In this document: positions 1-12,318 of the stretch, piece after piece
Layout: every line of letters begins with the position of its first letter
Numbering within the stretch: position 1 is the first letter of the stretch
Assembly (NCBI GenBank): GCA_022577435.1
Contig: JAKOON010000012.1
Span: 4,233,912-4,297,911 of the forward strand
Direction: 5' to 3'
DNA from: Embiotoca jacksoni
Taxonomy: Eukaryota > Chordata > Actinopteri > Embiotocidae
DNA: 64,000 nt
Made by a program: the position numbers and the translations under genes
Notes under the pieces: model-generated
The model's input: the letters and a program-made list of their open reading frames with translations, nothing else
Told to the model about the DNA's origin: nothing
The model's database searches: none

Positions 1-1344
1 GAATCAGTTCCTGAAAATAGTGACTATGATCTGATCCCATATCATAGCCATCATGTATAGTAAATGTCATCAAAGCGCTTTGTCAATATATACAAGCAGT
101 GTTTCTTTATGCACATTTCATTATGTGTGATTTTATGCTGACATACCTCCTGAGTGGGTAGTGATGAATCTTCAAGGCTGTAGTGGATTTTAAACTGCCA
201 ATATGGTTTGAACTGTTTGTATTACCATGGAGATACGGGGTTGATTGGGGTGATGTAACAAAAAAGGAAAGGGTTGGAATACTTGCACACAATCTGGACA
301 CACACAATGCTGAAAGTCATCCCTGCTCTCACCAGAGCACCCTAACGCTTCATGCAGGACTCTCTTGAATGGAGCTGACACCCTCCTCACTATTTATAAT
401 GTTCACTCATAAGGCACAACTCTACAAAAGCACGAGCCCACTGCAAGCAGACAGCAGTCTCCAGAGAAGCAGCTCACACTATATGATGTCACCGCTAACT
501 CTCCCACATCCCACTTCTGTCGCACTATGCTGTCTCATCACGCCCCTTAACGAGACTGGGACGTTGGCCTTATGATACTTTTGCACCTCTCTGGTGGGTC
601 CAAATAGCCTTTTCAGTATAGATCTTTTTCTTAACCTTACTGCCCCGGTGCTCTCTTAGCATTTCATGTCCTCCAAGGCTATTAAACTCACCACAGTGTG
701 TTGAATCATTGATTTTGTCTCTCTGTGCATGAGGTGGCTCTGTAATTGCTGGTGACAACAGTGTTGCCTTACGGTGATATTTGTTAAATTAGGCTTTAAA
801 AGATTTTAAAAGAGGTGATCGGTTATAATCTGGTTGCTCAACTTCAAATTAGAAAAATGTCAACAAAATAAACTTTGTGTCTATCACTAATTAACCCAAA
901 TTTCCACTCCGCCTATACAAATGTGTCATCCCACTCATAATCTGACTGCAAGGTGGTGCAATGTAAAGCTAGAACCTATTTATGTCTCTCATATTAACTC
1001 GTATACCCTCTGATTTGAGCCTTCGGATACATCAACTCCGGTTTGTCCACAAAGCTGTCCCCTAATCAAACAAGGAAGCAAATATAGTATGTGACAATGC
1101 TGAGCTGTCTCCTCTGCTTTGGTCTCAAACAACCCCTCACCCCCTTCTCCTCCCCCCCTGCAATGCATCATCATGTTTTCACCTATTCACTTTGCATCTC
1201 ATAAAATAATGTGCATCTCAAGATGTCTTTGTCCAGTGGGCGGACAGTGCTGGAACACCTATTACTCACTCATGCTTGAGCCTATTAGTCTGCAACCATG
1301 TCACGCCATAGGTCCCCTCCGGCCATGGTATCTTTTTTTTGTTG

Positions 1345-1458
<114 letters not shown>

Positions 1459-1540
1459 AGACATTTGGATATGACTATATATGTGCATAAGTCCAACTTG
1501 CAAATTTTTAATATTTGTTTTCACCTGTGTACACTTGGTG

Positions 1541-1551
1541 TGAGTGAGTGA

Positions 1552-1634
<83 letters not shown>
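1541..1634. repeat. (GAGT)n-(GT)n compound microsatellite
   Basis: Starts with four GAGT units, continues as about 37 GT units and ends in CGCG. It is the second array of the cluster. Confidence 0.97.
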
Positions 1635-1773
1635 TTGGAGGGCTGCGTACACAGCGTTACCCCCGGCTGTGACCCACAGCTGCAGTTTTCAAGAAGTCAG
1701 GAGGAGTCTCCGTGTGCTGTCTCTCCCGTTCCATCACACATACTGACACACGCCCCCGCAGTCCAAGTGTGTA

Positions 1774-1775
<2 letters not shown>

Positions 1776-1858
<83 letters not shown>
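1776..1858. repeat. (GT)n microsatellite
   Basis: About 41 uninterrupted GT units, the third array of the cluster. A short TA tract follows at about 1967-1984. Confidence 0.97.
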
Positions 1859-1860
<2 letters not shown>

Positions 1861-2399
1861 TCTAATTTACCTCTAACATGTTTTTTTTTAGCACTACAGG
1901 GTGACACTGAATCTGCAATGACAGTGATTGTCTGCATATGAACTGCATACTATATTAAGGTATATATGAATATATATATATATATGATAATTGATCATGC
2001 ACAGCTACAATAAGGCCATTTACCTTGATATTTCTGATGATTTAGGCCTCACTGCATCCACTGAAAGTCTGTCAGTCTCTGTTTCAGTCTTCCTCCTCTC
2101 TAAATATGCATTCAACAGCTGTCTCTTTCTCTCTCTCTCTCTTCTCCATCCCACACCACTTTGCTCTTGACAAATTGATGTGGAGCGCTTTTACATAACA
2201 ACTATGTAACACACACATACACTCCAAACACCATCCCCAGCGCCAATGTAAACTTCACTTAACCATTACACATACACTTCACTGCAGGTGTAAAAAAGCC
2301 CGGTGTTTGCAATTGCAAATGTGTATTTGTAAGTGGGTTTAATTTTTCTCTTTGAAGAACATAAATGTGGCTTCCATGTTAACTATTGCTTAGAAAGCA

Positions 2400-2670
2400 T
2401 GCAAAGGACGGGAGAGGAAGACGGAGGGAGGGGTGGGGGGTGGGGGGGGGAATTGACATTCTGCACGAGCGCCGCGCTCCGCTCGTGGAATAATGATTAG
2501 CTCCTCAGTATTCTAGTCACATATGCTTCACTATCAATGAGAGAGGGAGGAAGTGGCAAACATGAGGGAGGGGACACAGAGGGAGGAGACAGCAGGAGGG
2601 GGGGTGGCAAAGGGGGAGGGATGACGAGAAGGTTGGGTGTCACACAGCCAGAAACAAGGTGAACAAGAGA
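2400..2670 (+). repeat. purine-rich G-run tract
   Basis: Runs of GGAGG, GGGG and GGGAGG dominate this stretch, with a GGGGTGGGGGGTGGGGGG core near 2430-2450. It could form G-quadruplexes on the plus strand. No coding potential is visible. Confidence 0.7.
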
Positions 2671-2988
2671 GCAGGGGATGAAAAAAAAGTGAGGGCTAAT
2701 GGAGGACAGAACAGAGTGTAGTATGACATCAGCAGTAGATGGAAGCGCGAGCGTGCTGCAGTGTGCTCACACACACATACACAGATGGACGCCGCATGCG
2801 TTAAAAGAAAGCAACACTCGAGACAAATTTTTGCAAACTGAAAATGAAGCTAGGGCAAGCAGCGCATGCTCACAGACACTCCCATGCACCCTCGCAAAGA
2901 AATACACCACTACACACGTGGAGAATACTTTGTCAAAGTCACAGCAGGTACAGCCACCTCAGCAAAGAGAGAGACAGAGGCTGTGTCG

Positions 2989-2989
<1 letters not shown>

Positions 2990-3028
<39 letters not shown>
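2990..3028 (+). repeat. poly(G) run of 39
   Basis: Thirty-nine consecutive G residues, followed 30 bases later by a poly(A) run of about 19 (3060-3078). Frames through it give poly-Gly or poly-Pro and are not genes. Confidence 0.95.
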
Positions 3029-3029
<1 letters not shown>

Positions 3030-4654
3030 AGAGACAGAACAGGGGAGTGATGATGATGGAAAAAAAAAAAAAAAAAAACAGAGAGGAAGGAGAAAATAAG
3101 AAGGACAGAGGTTGGGGAGGAAGCATATACACGCCATAAATATATAATCACAAGGCATAGAGTGATGAATGTACACCATTACTTAAATAGGTCAATCATA
3201 CATTAATAACTACAATATGATAATAAAGTTGGGAAGTCAGCTGTAACCGACTGAGTAAGTCTGCATAAGTGCACTCACTTAGTCAAACACAAAGAACTAC
3301 ATCATGTTGCTGCACGCCCTCTAACTCCGACTTTATTTTCAGGACGGATTATTGTGCGCAAAGTGGAATGTTTTCTTAATTAGGATGAAAAATCTTTAAC
3401 TGAAGTATAGTCTTTAATTTAGCAAACGGCATACTTTAATGTAACACATAAGATTGCTTTTAATGATAAAAAAAAAATAGATAAACCAAATGTTGATGCT
3501 TTGATTTAAGCAGACAAAAACACTTTTAGGTTTACAGATACTTGAATGTATATCATCTAAACCTCGTCAAGTGCACTTACAATTTCACCACATTGCAGCT
3601 GTAATTACATCAGTGGGTACTGGGTTACATGTGCAAAACGGATAGGAAGATTAGTATTACTAGAGCAGCTAAACATCACTAAGGATGCATAATTTTGACT
3701 TGCAAATATGTAACAACACCTCAGGCAGAGGTCACCATTGTCATTTGTGAATCTGAATTTCCATCTGTGGTAGTCTATGCAGTGTATATAAATGCAACTT
3801 AATAAAACATGTCTATAAAAAAAAAACAGTATAATTTTTCTCGCAGGAACGTATTGTGTAGTGCTGCACATACAGCACATTGACCTTAATGTGATTTATG
3901 ATAATTTACCTCTCCTGTTGACTTACTAGTATGCGTGATGTTCACTAGTAAATCGTTTGACCTTCAATGGCTGTATACTAGTTGTGTTGTGATATTTATC
4001 TTTCATCGCTCAGAAATATATATAAATTTTACTTTATTCTTTGTTTATTCGCTGGATAAAATCAGCTGCCTCTCCAACACATTTAATTGTTTTGCATGTA
4101 ATTCTTTGGGCAAAATGTGTTAGTTTTATATTTAATTGCAGCAATTAATCCATTAAGAGTGCTCATACATGAAGCCAAGTGTCAAACAAGTCGCTGAAAA
4201 AAAGGACATTATAACAGTTATTATCATATATAAATAAAAAAAAATGTCTCCATGGCTAAATTGCATGTCTTTTTTTCAGCACAGTGCTAATCTGTCAGTG
4301 AAGAGAATTTTTCTGTCACGTTACCTTGGAAACAAAGCTTTGCCCGGTAACTCCAACTTGCCAAGATGTCAATAAAACTGCCATCCAGAAAGCATGTCTT
4401 TTATACTTCCTTGGGGACTCGGTTGTTAGTGGGTTTATAGTGACTGTATAGGAGTTTACTGTACGTCGGTATCTTTTTTTTATTTCCAATGATGTACTAT
4501 AATATCCTCCAGTCCGATTATTATCGCATGACTGCAAGGCTTGTGCTCGAACAAACCTTTCAGACCATGTGCCACTATGTAGTACCACATCCTGCACACG
4601 CAGACAACTTTTTTCCTAAATTCAAATTCACTGATTTTTTTTTTTTGGGGGGGG

Positions 4655-4925
4655 GGGTCTGACAGAAATCGAATATAATATTCATATATAATCACCAGAA
4701 ACAAGTCACTCAAAGGGCCCTTTGTATCACCATCGGGAGCAGATCCTCCTCAACGGACTGCCATGTTTCTAAAGAAGCCCAGAACGGACAAACCAAACTC
4801 TTGACTTTTTCAGAGACTTTCTTACACTCTTGGAAGGGGAGGGTGAGGCGACAGGTTTTCAGTTGATTGCAATCCGCAACCTCACCGCTAGATGTCTCTA
4901 AATCCTACACGGTGCTCCTTAAACA
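4655..4925 (-). mobile_element. small teleost inverted-repeat element, copy 1
   Basis: This matches, on the minus strand, a dispersed teleost element that I recall. Its outer end reads as a 'GATTTAG...CTAGCGGTGAGG' type terminus (here 4890-4925 reversed). Its interior carries 'AACATGGCAG...GTTGAGGAGGATC' and 'GGTGATTATA' blocks (4680-4780 reversed). No transposase frame is present, so it would be a non-autonomous DNA transposon. Family assignment is from memory. Confidence 0.55.
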
Positions 4926-5480
4926 ACATGACTGTGCCAAAAATAAACACAATACATTTATTAAAAGAGAGCGCTCACAAATATCCCTCAAAATCATCCT
5001 GGGTAGGTTGTTGAACTAGTCAGCTAAAATAATAGAAAAAATATTTGTAATGTCTCAGCTAATGGGTCTATTGTTTTTAATAGTTAGCTAGTTCAAAGTG
5101 ATTAAGCGGTTAAACTGGACAAAGTAATGCATATAATGGAGTAACTGTTGGGTAGTTGAAACAATTAGCGACACCATGTTCACCAACAAACAGGTGAAAT
5201 AACGCTGGGTTGCTAAAAGAGGCGGATACTGTTAGGTAACTGTTTGTTGGCTGAAATGAGTAAAACAAGATGAGGTAAAAACAACAACAACAAAAAAAAA
5301 CCTGTTAAAATACTCAACTAAAAGTGAGGAATAGCTGAAACAGCTACAAGTCCCAAGTGAATTTTTGGTTGAAACGTCACATTAAATGATACATTATTTA
5401 ACTAATTAAAAAGATAGCCAAAGAAAAGAAAAGAACTGATAATATGTGATAACATATGACTGATGATAGACGTATGGTTG

Positions 5481-5775
5481 CGCATTGAAACCACCTGAAG
5501 AGCGTGCAGGAGAACCTACGGTGGCGGCGAAACTCTTGAGGAAATGCAAAAGTGCTTCGCTTGTACCTGTTGGGCTACTGAAGAAACAACATGGCAGGCT
5601 CCGCGGCGGAGGACCCGCTCCCTATGTAGGTACGAACGGCTCATTCCAACATCAAAAACAGAACAATTATCAGTTTCTGGTGATTATACACAAATAATAA
5701 TAATAATTAAAAAAATTTTTTTTTTTTAAATCTGCCAATAGATGCCCTAAAATGCCGCGCACCGAACCTTTGAGC
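5481..5775 (+). mobile_element. small teleost inverted-repeat element, copy 2
   Basis: Same element as at 4655-4925 but on the plus strand. It shows AGGAGAACCTACGGTGGC (5508-5525), ACATGGCAGGCTCCGCGG (5588-5605), GACCCGCTCCCTATGTAG (5611-5628), GGTGATTATACAC (5679-5691) and the terminal CTGCCAATAGATG (5732-5744). The left terminus is missing, so the copy is truncated. A TAATAATAA/poly(T) expansion interrupts it at 5695-5728. Confidence 0.55.
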
Positions 5776-7014
5776 GACCTTTACAGTGATTTATAATAGT
5801 TCAAAACACGGCTAACCACTTCATAGCTGCTGTTCAAATATTCTTACCTTGAGATGAGAGCCGCAAACAGAGCTCCTGGTGTCCTCCACCTGCTCGGGAG
5901 GGACACTGTGATGTCAGCGAGTTTACTGTGAGAGCTGAAAGCTGAATATGCACATTCTCTCCTGAGGGTCACTTGTGTATTTTTAGTGTTTATGATATTA
6001 AAAAAAAAAAAAAAAAAAAGTGAGAATAAAAGGGTTGCCCAGGGTGAGAGAAGCTATACTGCCCGTACTCCTTTCTGATTATTTTTTTTTTTTTTTTTTT
6101 TTTTTTTCATTTGCAACAAGGACATTCCTCAACCTCATGGTTATTTTAGTGCCCATGTAGCTCCATAATTGTCCATTTCATCTGGTTGTATTAAAAGATA
6201 AAGACCCTCTAATCTCTGCCTGCTTCAACAGCCTATATATAGCATGAATAATTTAAAGACATAATTGTAAAAGCCAGAACACATGCGGGAACATGGAGAA
6301 GTTTATCTTCCTCCCAGCGATGCACATGCATGATTTGAAAATCATTTTCTCGTGGTTTGAGAGTATTTTCATCCATGAGGCGCGGAATAGAAAAACCTTT
6401 TCAGTTTTCCATCCCAGTTTATGTGAACTGAAGGCTTATTTGAGAGGTCAGAGGGATCAAAGGTGTCCTTGAAAGTGTTTTTAAAATTTAATAGCTACCG
6501 TGATCCATAATTCAACGACCAAACATCTCACCATTTTAATGATCGTGTGTATTTTTTAACACAATGCTGTGCGATCACATTTTCACAATTCATCTTTCTG
6601 CATCTATTTCAATCAAGGCACCGGCTATATTTATGTGCTAACATTATACTTAAATGCTCCATTTTCAGACTATTACTGCATTACTTTCAGATTATCTGAT
6701 TAAAATGACATCGTAAAAAAACATGTTATTAATTTGTTCAAATGAAAACAGCTTAAAAAAAAAAAATAGCTGCGTTTGTCCACAATGATTGCATCCTCTA
6801 TCCCAAAATGGACAGTTTGAATATGCATTTATAATCTTGGTTGTTGAACCAATGCAGAGATAGTTGTTTAACGACCGAGACATACATGACATCTGTCCTC
6901 AACCGGCAACTATCAAACTTAAATTACATTCACAGCTTTTTTTTTTTTCCTTCCATTTATGCTCGTTAAAAGCCCAGAATGAAAAAAAATGTATAACAAC
7001 AACAACAAAGTAAA

Positions 7015-7620
7015 GTCAGAGCTACGGATCGCACACGGTCAGACGACGTCCCGTCATCTGTACAAAAAGACGCGTAAACCTCAATCAAACCGCTTCGACG
7101 TAGCACGTAGGTCTCGTGCTTTCGCCGCCAGCGTCAACCGCTCGATTCGCACCTCGGTGTTCGTGTTATTTTCCGTTTTCATGTTTAGGCAGCAGGTACG
7201 ATAAACCCCCCCACCCCCTCCCACACCGGAATATCAGCGCTCAAGATTTGCTCGGAAGGAGAGAGAGAGAAAAAAAAAAAAAAAAAATACATGTATTTAT
7301 TGACTGGTTGTCTGTTGACTCTCTCATGAAAAGCAATGAAAACCGACCGCATCGTTTGGCACCGACTTCTATTTGCTCTTCTATTTCCCGATGTGCTTCT
7401 CGCGCTGCAGAAATGCTTGCCATTTCCTCGTTTCTGTTCCCCGCACAATCATCAGCATTTCTGCCTCCATGACATGAAAACAAACTAAGACCGAGTGCCT
7501 GTGCGTGCGTGCGTGCGTGCGGCTTTAAACCCCCCCTGTCAGCAACCGCTGGGTGGGAGACGGCCATAAACTGCGCTTTGGACGCTATAATGGGCCACTG
7601 CAGCGCTGGCAAAACTTATA
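7015..7620. promoter_or_regulatory. CpG-rich intergenic patch
   Basis: CG dinucleotides are clearly denser here (for example 7021-7180 and 7340-7400) than in the surrounding AT-rich DNA. The patch also holds a short GTGC repeat at 7503-7520. No open frame through it resembles a protein. It could be the promoter or first exon of an unseen transcript, or simply a less methylated patch. Confidence 0.3.
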
Positions 7621-8109
7621 TCACATTATGCCTCTTCCAATTCAGACACAAATAGGATCATTATTTTTGATAACTATACAGCAAGTGCTGGATAATTTCA
7701 TTACACTACTTGCCACTGCATAATGCTGTACTTCAGCTAGATCATCATAAATCTCAACGTACCTCTGTTATTGTTGTGTGTAATTACAGCACAAAACCAA
7801 TCAATACCGTTAATGTCCTTCAAATTATTGGAACGTTATGGTTGATCTACACGCATAAATCTACTTTACTCTACCTTGAGCTAATATTTGCGCGCGCGTG
7901 ACGATCTGAGAAGCTGCAGTGGACCGACCGCTGCCGAGCAGGTGTTTAAATATCTCGGCAGAAGGCTTCATACTGTTTGTCAAACGCCAGAGGAGGCCGT
8001 TTACAGCAGGACCCGTAAAGCTCATTCCATCTGATGGGACGGGGCCAATGCCCTCGTGTCATCCTCCTAATAAAATGATGGACGCTCACGAGTGTAAAAG
8101 CTGAAGCGT

Positions 8110-8115
8110 TTTATT
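8110..8115 (-). promoter_or_regulatory. poly(A) signal candidate for the zinc-finger gene
   Basis: TTTATT on the plus strand reads AATAAA on the minus strand, about 400 bases beyond the TGA stop at 8517-8519. It is the first canonical hexamer downstream that I see. Confidence 0.5.
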
Positions 8116-8516
8116 TTTAAAAGAAAGCAGAGGACATTTCATGGGCAACCACGTCTTGCCGTAATAAATAGGGGCCCATGAAGAAACGCTCGCAGACAAT
8201 CGAGGGCCGATTTCACGACCTATTTTTCCAATTAGTTTGAAAGACCGCTGGATGTTTCTTCCTCGTATCAACATCTAAGTCAGCAGTTTATGTCTGTTTC
8301 AGCACTGTTAATAAATGTATTATCTGCTCAAGGGACGTTGCAAAATAACCACACCAGCAGGGTTTTAAGTTTAAACTGGCTTTGAAATCTACCAAACTAT
8401 TTACATACAAGGTAATAACTTCAATCCTCAAGATTTTAAATCCTTCAATCGACTCGATTAAGCCTTCGGTCTGTCTCTACCGCGCTGTCGCCGTTATCTG
8501 CATCGGCGTCCGCTCT

Positions 8517-9116
8517 TCATACAGTCTCCTCCACGATGAACTCAATCGCGTGCTGCGGCGACTGGCTCGTCTCCACCATCGTGATCTCACTCCCGCCCAT
8601 GGTGATCGTGGGAACAGTGATGGTCTGAGTTCCTAGAACAGAGGAGGGAAGGATGACGACCTGCGAGGTTCCGTCCATGCCGCTGAGCTGATCGGACGGG
8701 ATCATGACCGTCTCGGCACATCCTTCAGCTCCCTGCAGTACGTAGATGGTCTGCACCGTGCCGGAATCAACCTCCGCCGCGGTGGCCAGAGAAGACAGCA
8801 CTTCGGCCCCATTCAGCATTTTCTGCACCTGGGCGGCCTCGGCTGCGTGCACCACCTGCTCGCCCATTTCCACCGGCAGGTCTCCGTGGAGCCGGATGTG
8901 TTTGTCCAGGTTGGAGCGGGAGCGAAAGGCGGCGGCGCAGTGAGGACACGGGTAGGGCTTCTCGCCGCTGTGGGTGCGGGCGTGCTCGGTGAGACGAGCG
9001 GCCACGCTGAAACTCTTGCCGCAGATCCAGCAGCAGAAAGGCCGCAGGCCGCTGTGGATACGCTCGTGGTCCTGCAGATGGGGCAGCTGGCGGAAGCACT
9101 TGCCGCACGTGGAGCA
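8517..9116 (-). CDS. zinc-finger gene, last coding exon
   Basis: The acceptor CCAACAG is followed by three closely linked fingers (CSTC, CWIC and CPHC, with SGLRPF and SGEKPY linkers). These are the most canonical DNA-binding array of the protein. Then comes a tail with TVQTIYVLQGAEG, ETVMIPSDQL and IEFIVEETV. The stop TGA is at 8519-8517. Confidence 0.92.
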   Translation of the reverse strand, partial: CSTCGKCFRQLPHLQDHERIHSGLRPFCCWICGKSFSVAARLTEHARTHSGEKPYPCPHCAAAFRSRSNLDKHIRLHGDLPVEMGEQVVHAAEAAQVQKMLNGAEVLSSLATAAEVDSGTVQTIYVLQGAEGCAETVMIPSDQLSGMDGTSQVVILPSSVLGTQTITVPTITMGGSEITMVETSQSPQHAIEFIVEETV

Positions 9117-10429
9117 CTGTTGGAGGGACGGAGGAGAGAGGGGACGCGGAGAAGGGGGAAAGTGGACAAAATATCACAAAAATTAAAAAAAAGAAGGTGA
9201 GAGGGTGTCAGGAAGCCGCGCGGACATTTCACAGACATCGACATTTTGGGAGACCTCTCTCTGTATTTTTATGCAGATGCAGGGCGGAGAAAATAAATGT
9301 TACGGGGGAGGACAAGAGACAAAGGACAGATACAAAGCAATAAAAGTGTTTCATGTATCAATTGTTTGGTCAATAAGACGTTAGAAAACAGTTTGAAAAC
9401 TAAGGTGATGTCTCCAAATAGTTTGTTTTACTACAAGGAATACAGGCAAACACTAACATTTAACAGGTCGGGGACAGAGAATATTTATCATTTTCTGCTT
9501 TGTCATTGTCTGCTGAATCGATTCTACAACTAAATGTTACAGCTCAGAAGGAGTATATTCAGTCACAAAGAGCACAAGAAGCTGATAGCTAAACTATTTC
9601 TAAATAAAAGTAATCACACTACAGTTGTACCTTCCCTGCCACGCCAACATTATCTCTGCTCGCCCGCCAGAGTGCGGACAACGAACTACAACTAGATACT
9701 TGATTAAACCTGAGGCACGAATGATATTATTGAGCTTTAATCTGATTCCCACCGGGGACACTCAGATTGAAACTGTAATCCCTGTTGACAGATCTCCAGT
9801 TTCAGTATCTCTGTGAAAGGTACTCTAATAGAATTACTTTTCCTGTTGAATTTGCTCTCTACAACACAGAGCAAATACAGGTGTTCCTACGGGAACACTC
9901 GGCGTATTTGATATCAATTAAAAATGCATCCCCATAACTGGCTCCGTGTTTGACAACCAACGCTCCTTGAACCTCAGTCCTTAGCGTGCCCGATAGATGT
10001 GGCTCAAAGCAAAGCCACAAACATTAAATCAATTCCTACAGCCCGGCATGCCGAGACGGGCTCGGGTGGGTCTATAGTTGATGTCCTGCCTCGTCACCAG
10101 AGCAGCAGAGAGAGAGAGAGAGAATCCCAGAATAGTAACAGGCACAGAGGGGAGCTGACAGGCCCTAACTCAGCCCTGCCATTAATCACAGGTACACATG
10201 GAGGGAGGAAACACCCGCAGGACACACACTGCACAAATGGCCGTGGTCCGGAACCAGAGAGACGGCCACAGCTACGAACGGGTGCAACCGTGAAGAGGGG
10301 AGGGGCAGCGGGCCGCCCCGGATTTCAATTTGAAATACAGGTGTACAAATATTTGAATGTTTTGTATGAAGAGAACAAGGTATGACTCTGAAGGCTGAGA
10401 GAAAGTCCCTTTTTATGCGCACACACACG

Positions 10430-10476
<47 letters not shown>

Positions 10477-11644
10477 CTTACCTCAAAGGGTCTCTCATCA
10501 GTATGTGTCCTCATGTGAACACTGAAGGTGGAATTGTAGGAAAATTCCTTGTGGCAAATCTGACAGCGGAAGCGGGGTCGGTTTTTGGACCTGCCGAGCG
10601 TTCCCTGGAAATGCGCCAGCACGTGCTCCTCGAGGGCACTGTTGGAGGTAAATCGGCGGCGGCAAGGCCTCACTGGGCATTTGAGTGGTGTCTGGCCTGT
10701 GTGGGACAACCGGTGGAGGTCGAGGCCCTCCTGGGTCATGCAACGGTGGCCACAAAGGTCACATTCAATCTGAACGGGGGGGGGGGGGGGGGGGGGGGTA
10801 AAGACACGATGGGAAAAGAGACGGGAGGGAGACAAACCGAAAGGTTAGGAGAAGGAGACCAGAAAGAGGGAGGTGATTAATGCAAAGAGCGTCCTTATGG
10901 TCTAATGACGCCACCACAATTTTGTTGTTCCATTCCAAATGGGGACCTTTGTTAGATGTCACCGCTCTTGGAGTAAGCCAACATTTCCTTTCGGTCAGCT
11001 ACGCAATAAGTGAAAACTCAGAGTGTCTTTTTTTTTCAAGCAGGGAAAACCTGCTAAAACTAGAAATACGACCTTGAAGTTGTATTCCTCTGCCAACGAG
11101 TAAATTTGTAGTTTACATCCACATCTGTCCAGATTCATAATATACAATATGTAACGAAGACTTTGGGCAATGAAGCACATTCTGATAGAATACTAAGTTG
11201 TACTCATGACAGAAAACAAGGCTTCAAAAATGGAGGTTGCTGCAAAGAGGCTACAAATTCTGGGGCGTTGATGCTTCACAGCAATCTTCAACCCAACAGC
11301 AGAGACGATCTATACAATCACCACAGTTTCAAGGTGGACATCTCCTTCTGTTCCTGAGTTATGGTCCCAAATAATGACCAGACAGGGTTTTTGCAGAACA
11401 TTCTGATGGAGCAGGGAATCTGACCTTTGAAGTTTTGGATATAAAAATGTCATCACTTCATCATGACATATTTTTGGTGAAATTTGGTCAAAAATAGCAT
11501 TTGAATTCTTGAGATATGTCCACAAACATGTTTTGTGGAGTCACCGTGACTTTTGACACCCAAATTGTAAGCAATTCATCCCCTGGGGTCAAGTGAACGT
11601 TTGTTTCATATTTGAGGATATTCCTTAAAAGGCAATCCCGAGAT

Positions 11645-11675
<31 letters not shown>

Positions 11676-12282
11676 CACAAAAATGAGACGGACAGACAAC
11701 ACCAACGCGCAATGCTTCTCGCAACGGCGGTATATAAATATCCATGAATGATATTCCCAACCTGCCCGGTGCAACGTCCGCGGCCCTGGCCCCTTCCGCG
11801 GCCAGTGTTCCTCTCCTCCTCTGACGTAGGGCAGCGCTGCAGGTGGATCTCCAGCACGGACTGGTTGACAAACTGGGAAGAACAGTGAGGACATGTCGCT
11901 GGCTGCTTGTCTGTAATGGAACAGAGTCAGGTTTTAGACAGGTGGTCGTGCTCTCTGTTCAGACCACAAGACACTGTGCCATGTTAATATCTGATGGCAG
12001 CGCCGATTGCCAGACCTTGTGCCAGCAATCGTGAAGTGACAGGTGGTACGTACAGAAATGGCTGGTGATGGGCAAACTGTCAGATGCACACAGTTTTTCC
12101 GTGTCAACAAAGAATATGCCAGAGTTTAATGGCTATGTATAATGTGATCTCACAGGGAGAGTTCAAGGCAACAAATGCATGCTACAAGATGTAAAAAAAT
12201 ATGAACTTGTGTCGTAGCGAGCGAAACAACTGGTCATTTAGTCAATTAGTCTATAAATTAAATAAAAACAATTAACAATCCA

Positions 12283-12318
<36 letters not shown>

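Noticed and set aside
1541..1860. CRISPR-like repeated array
   Set aside because: Plain dinucleotide microsatellites in a vertebrate genome; no repeat-spacer structure.
2699..3139. 146-codon frame with poly-Gly
   Set aside because: It runs through the poly(G) and poly(A) tracts and has no homology.
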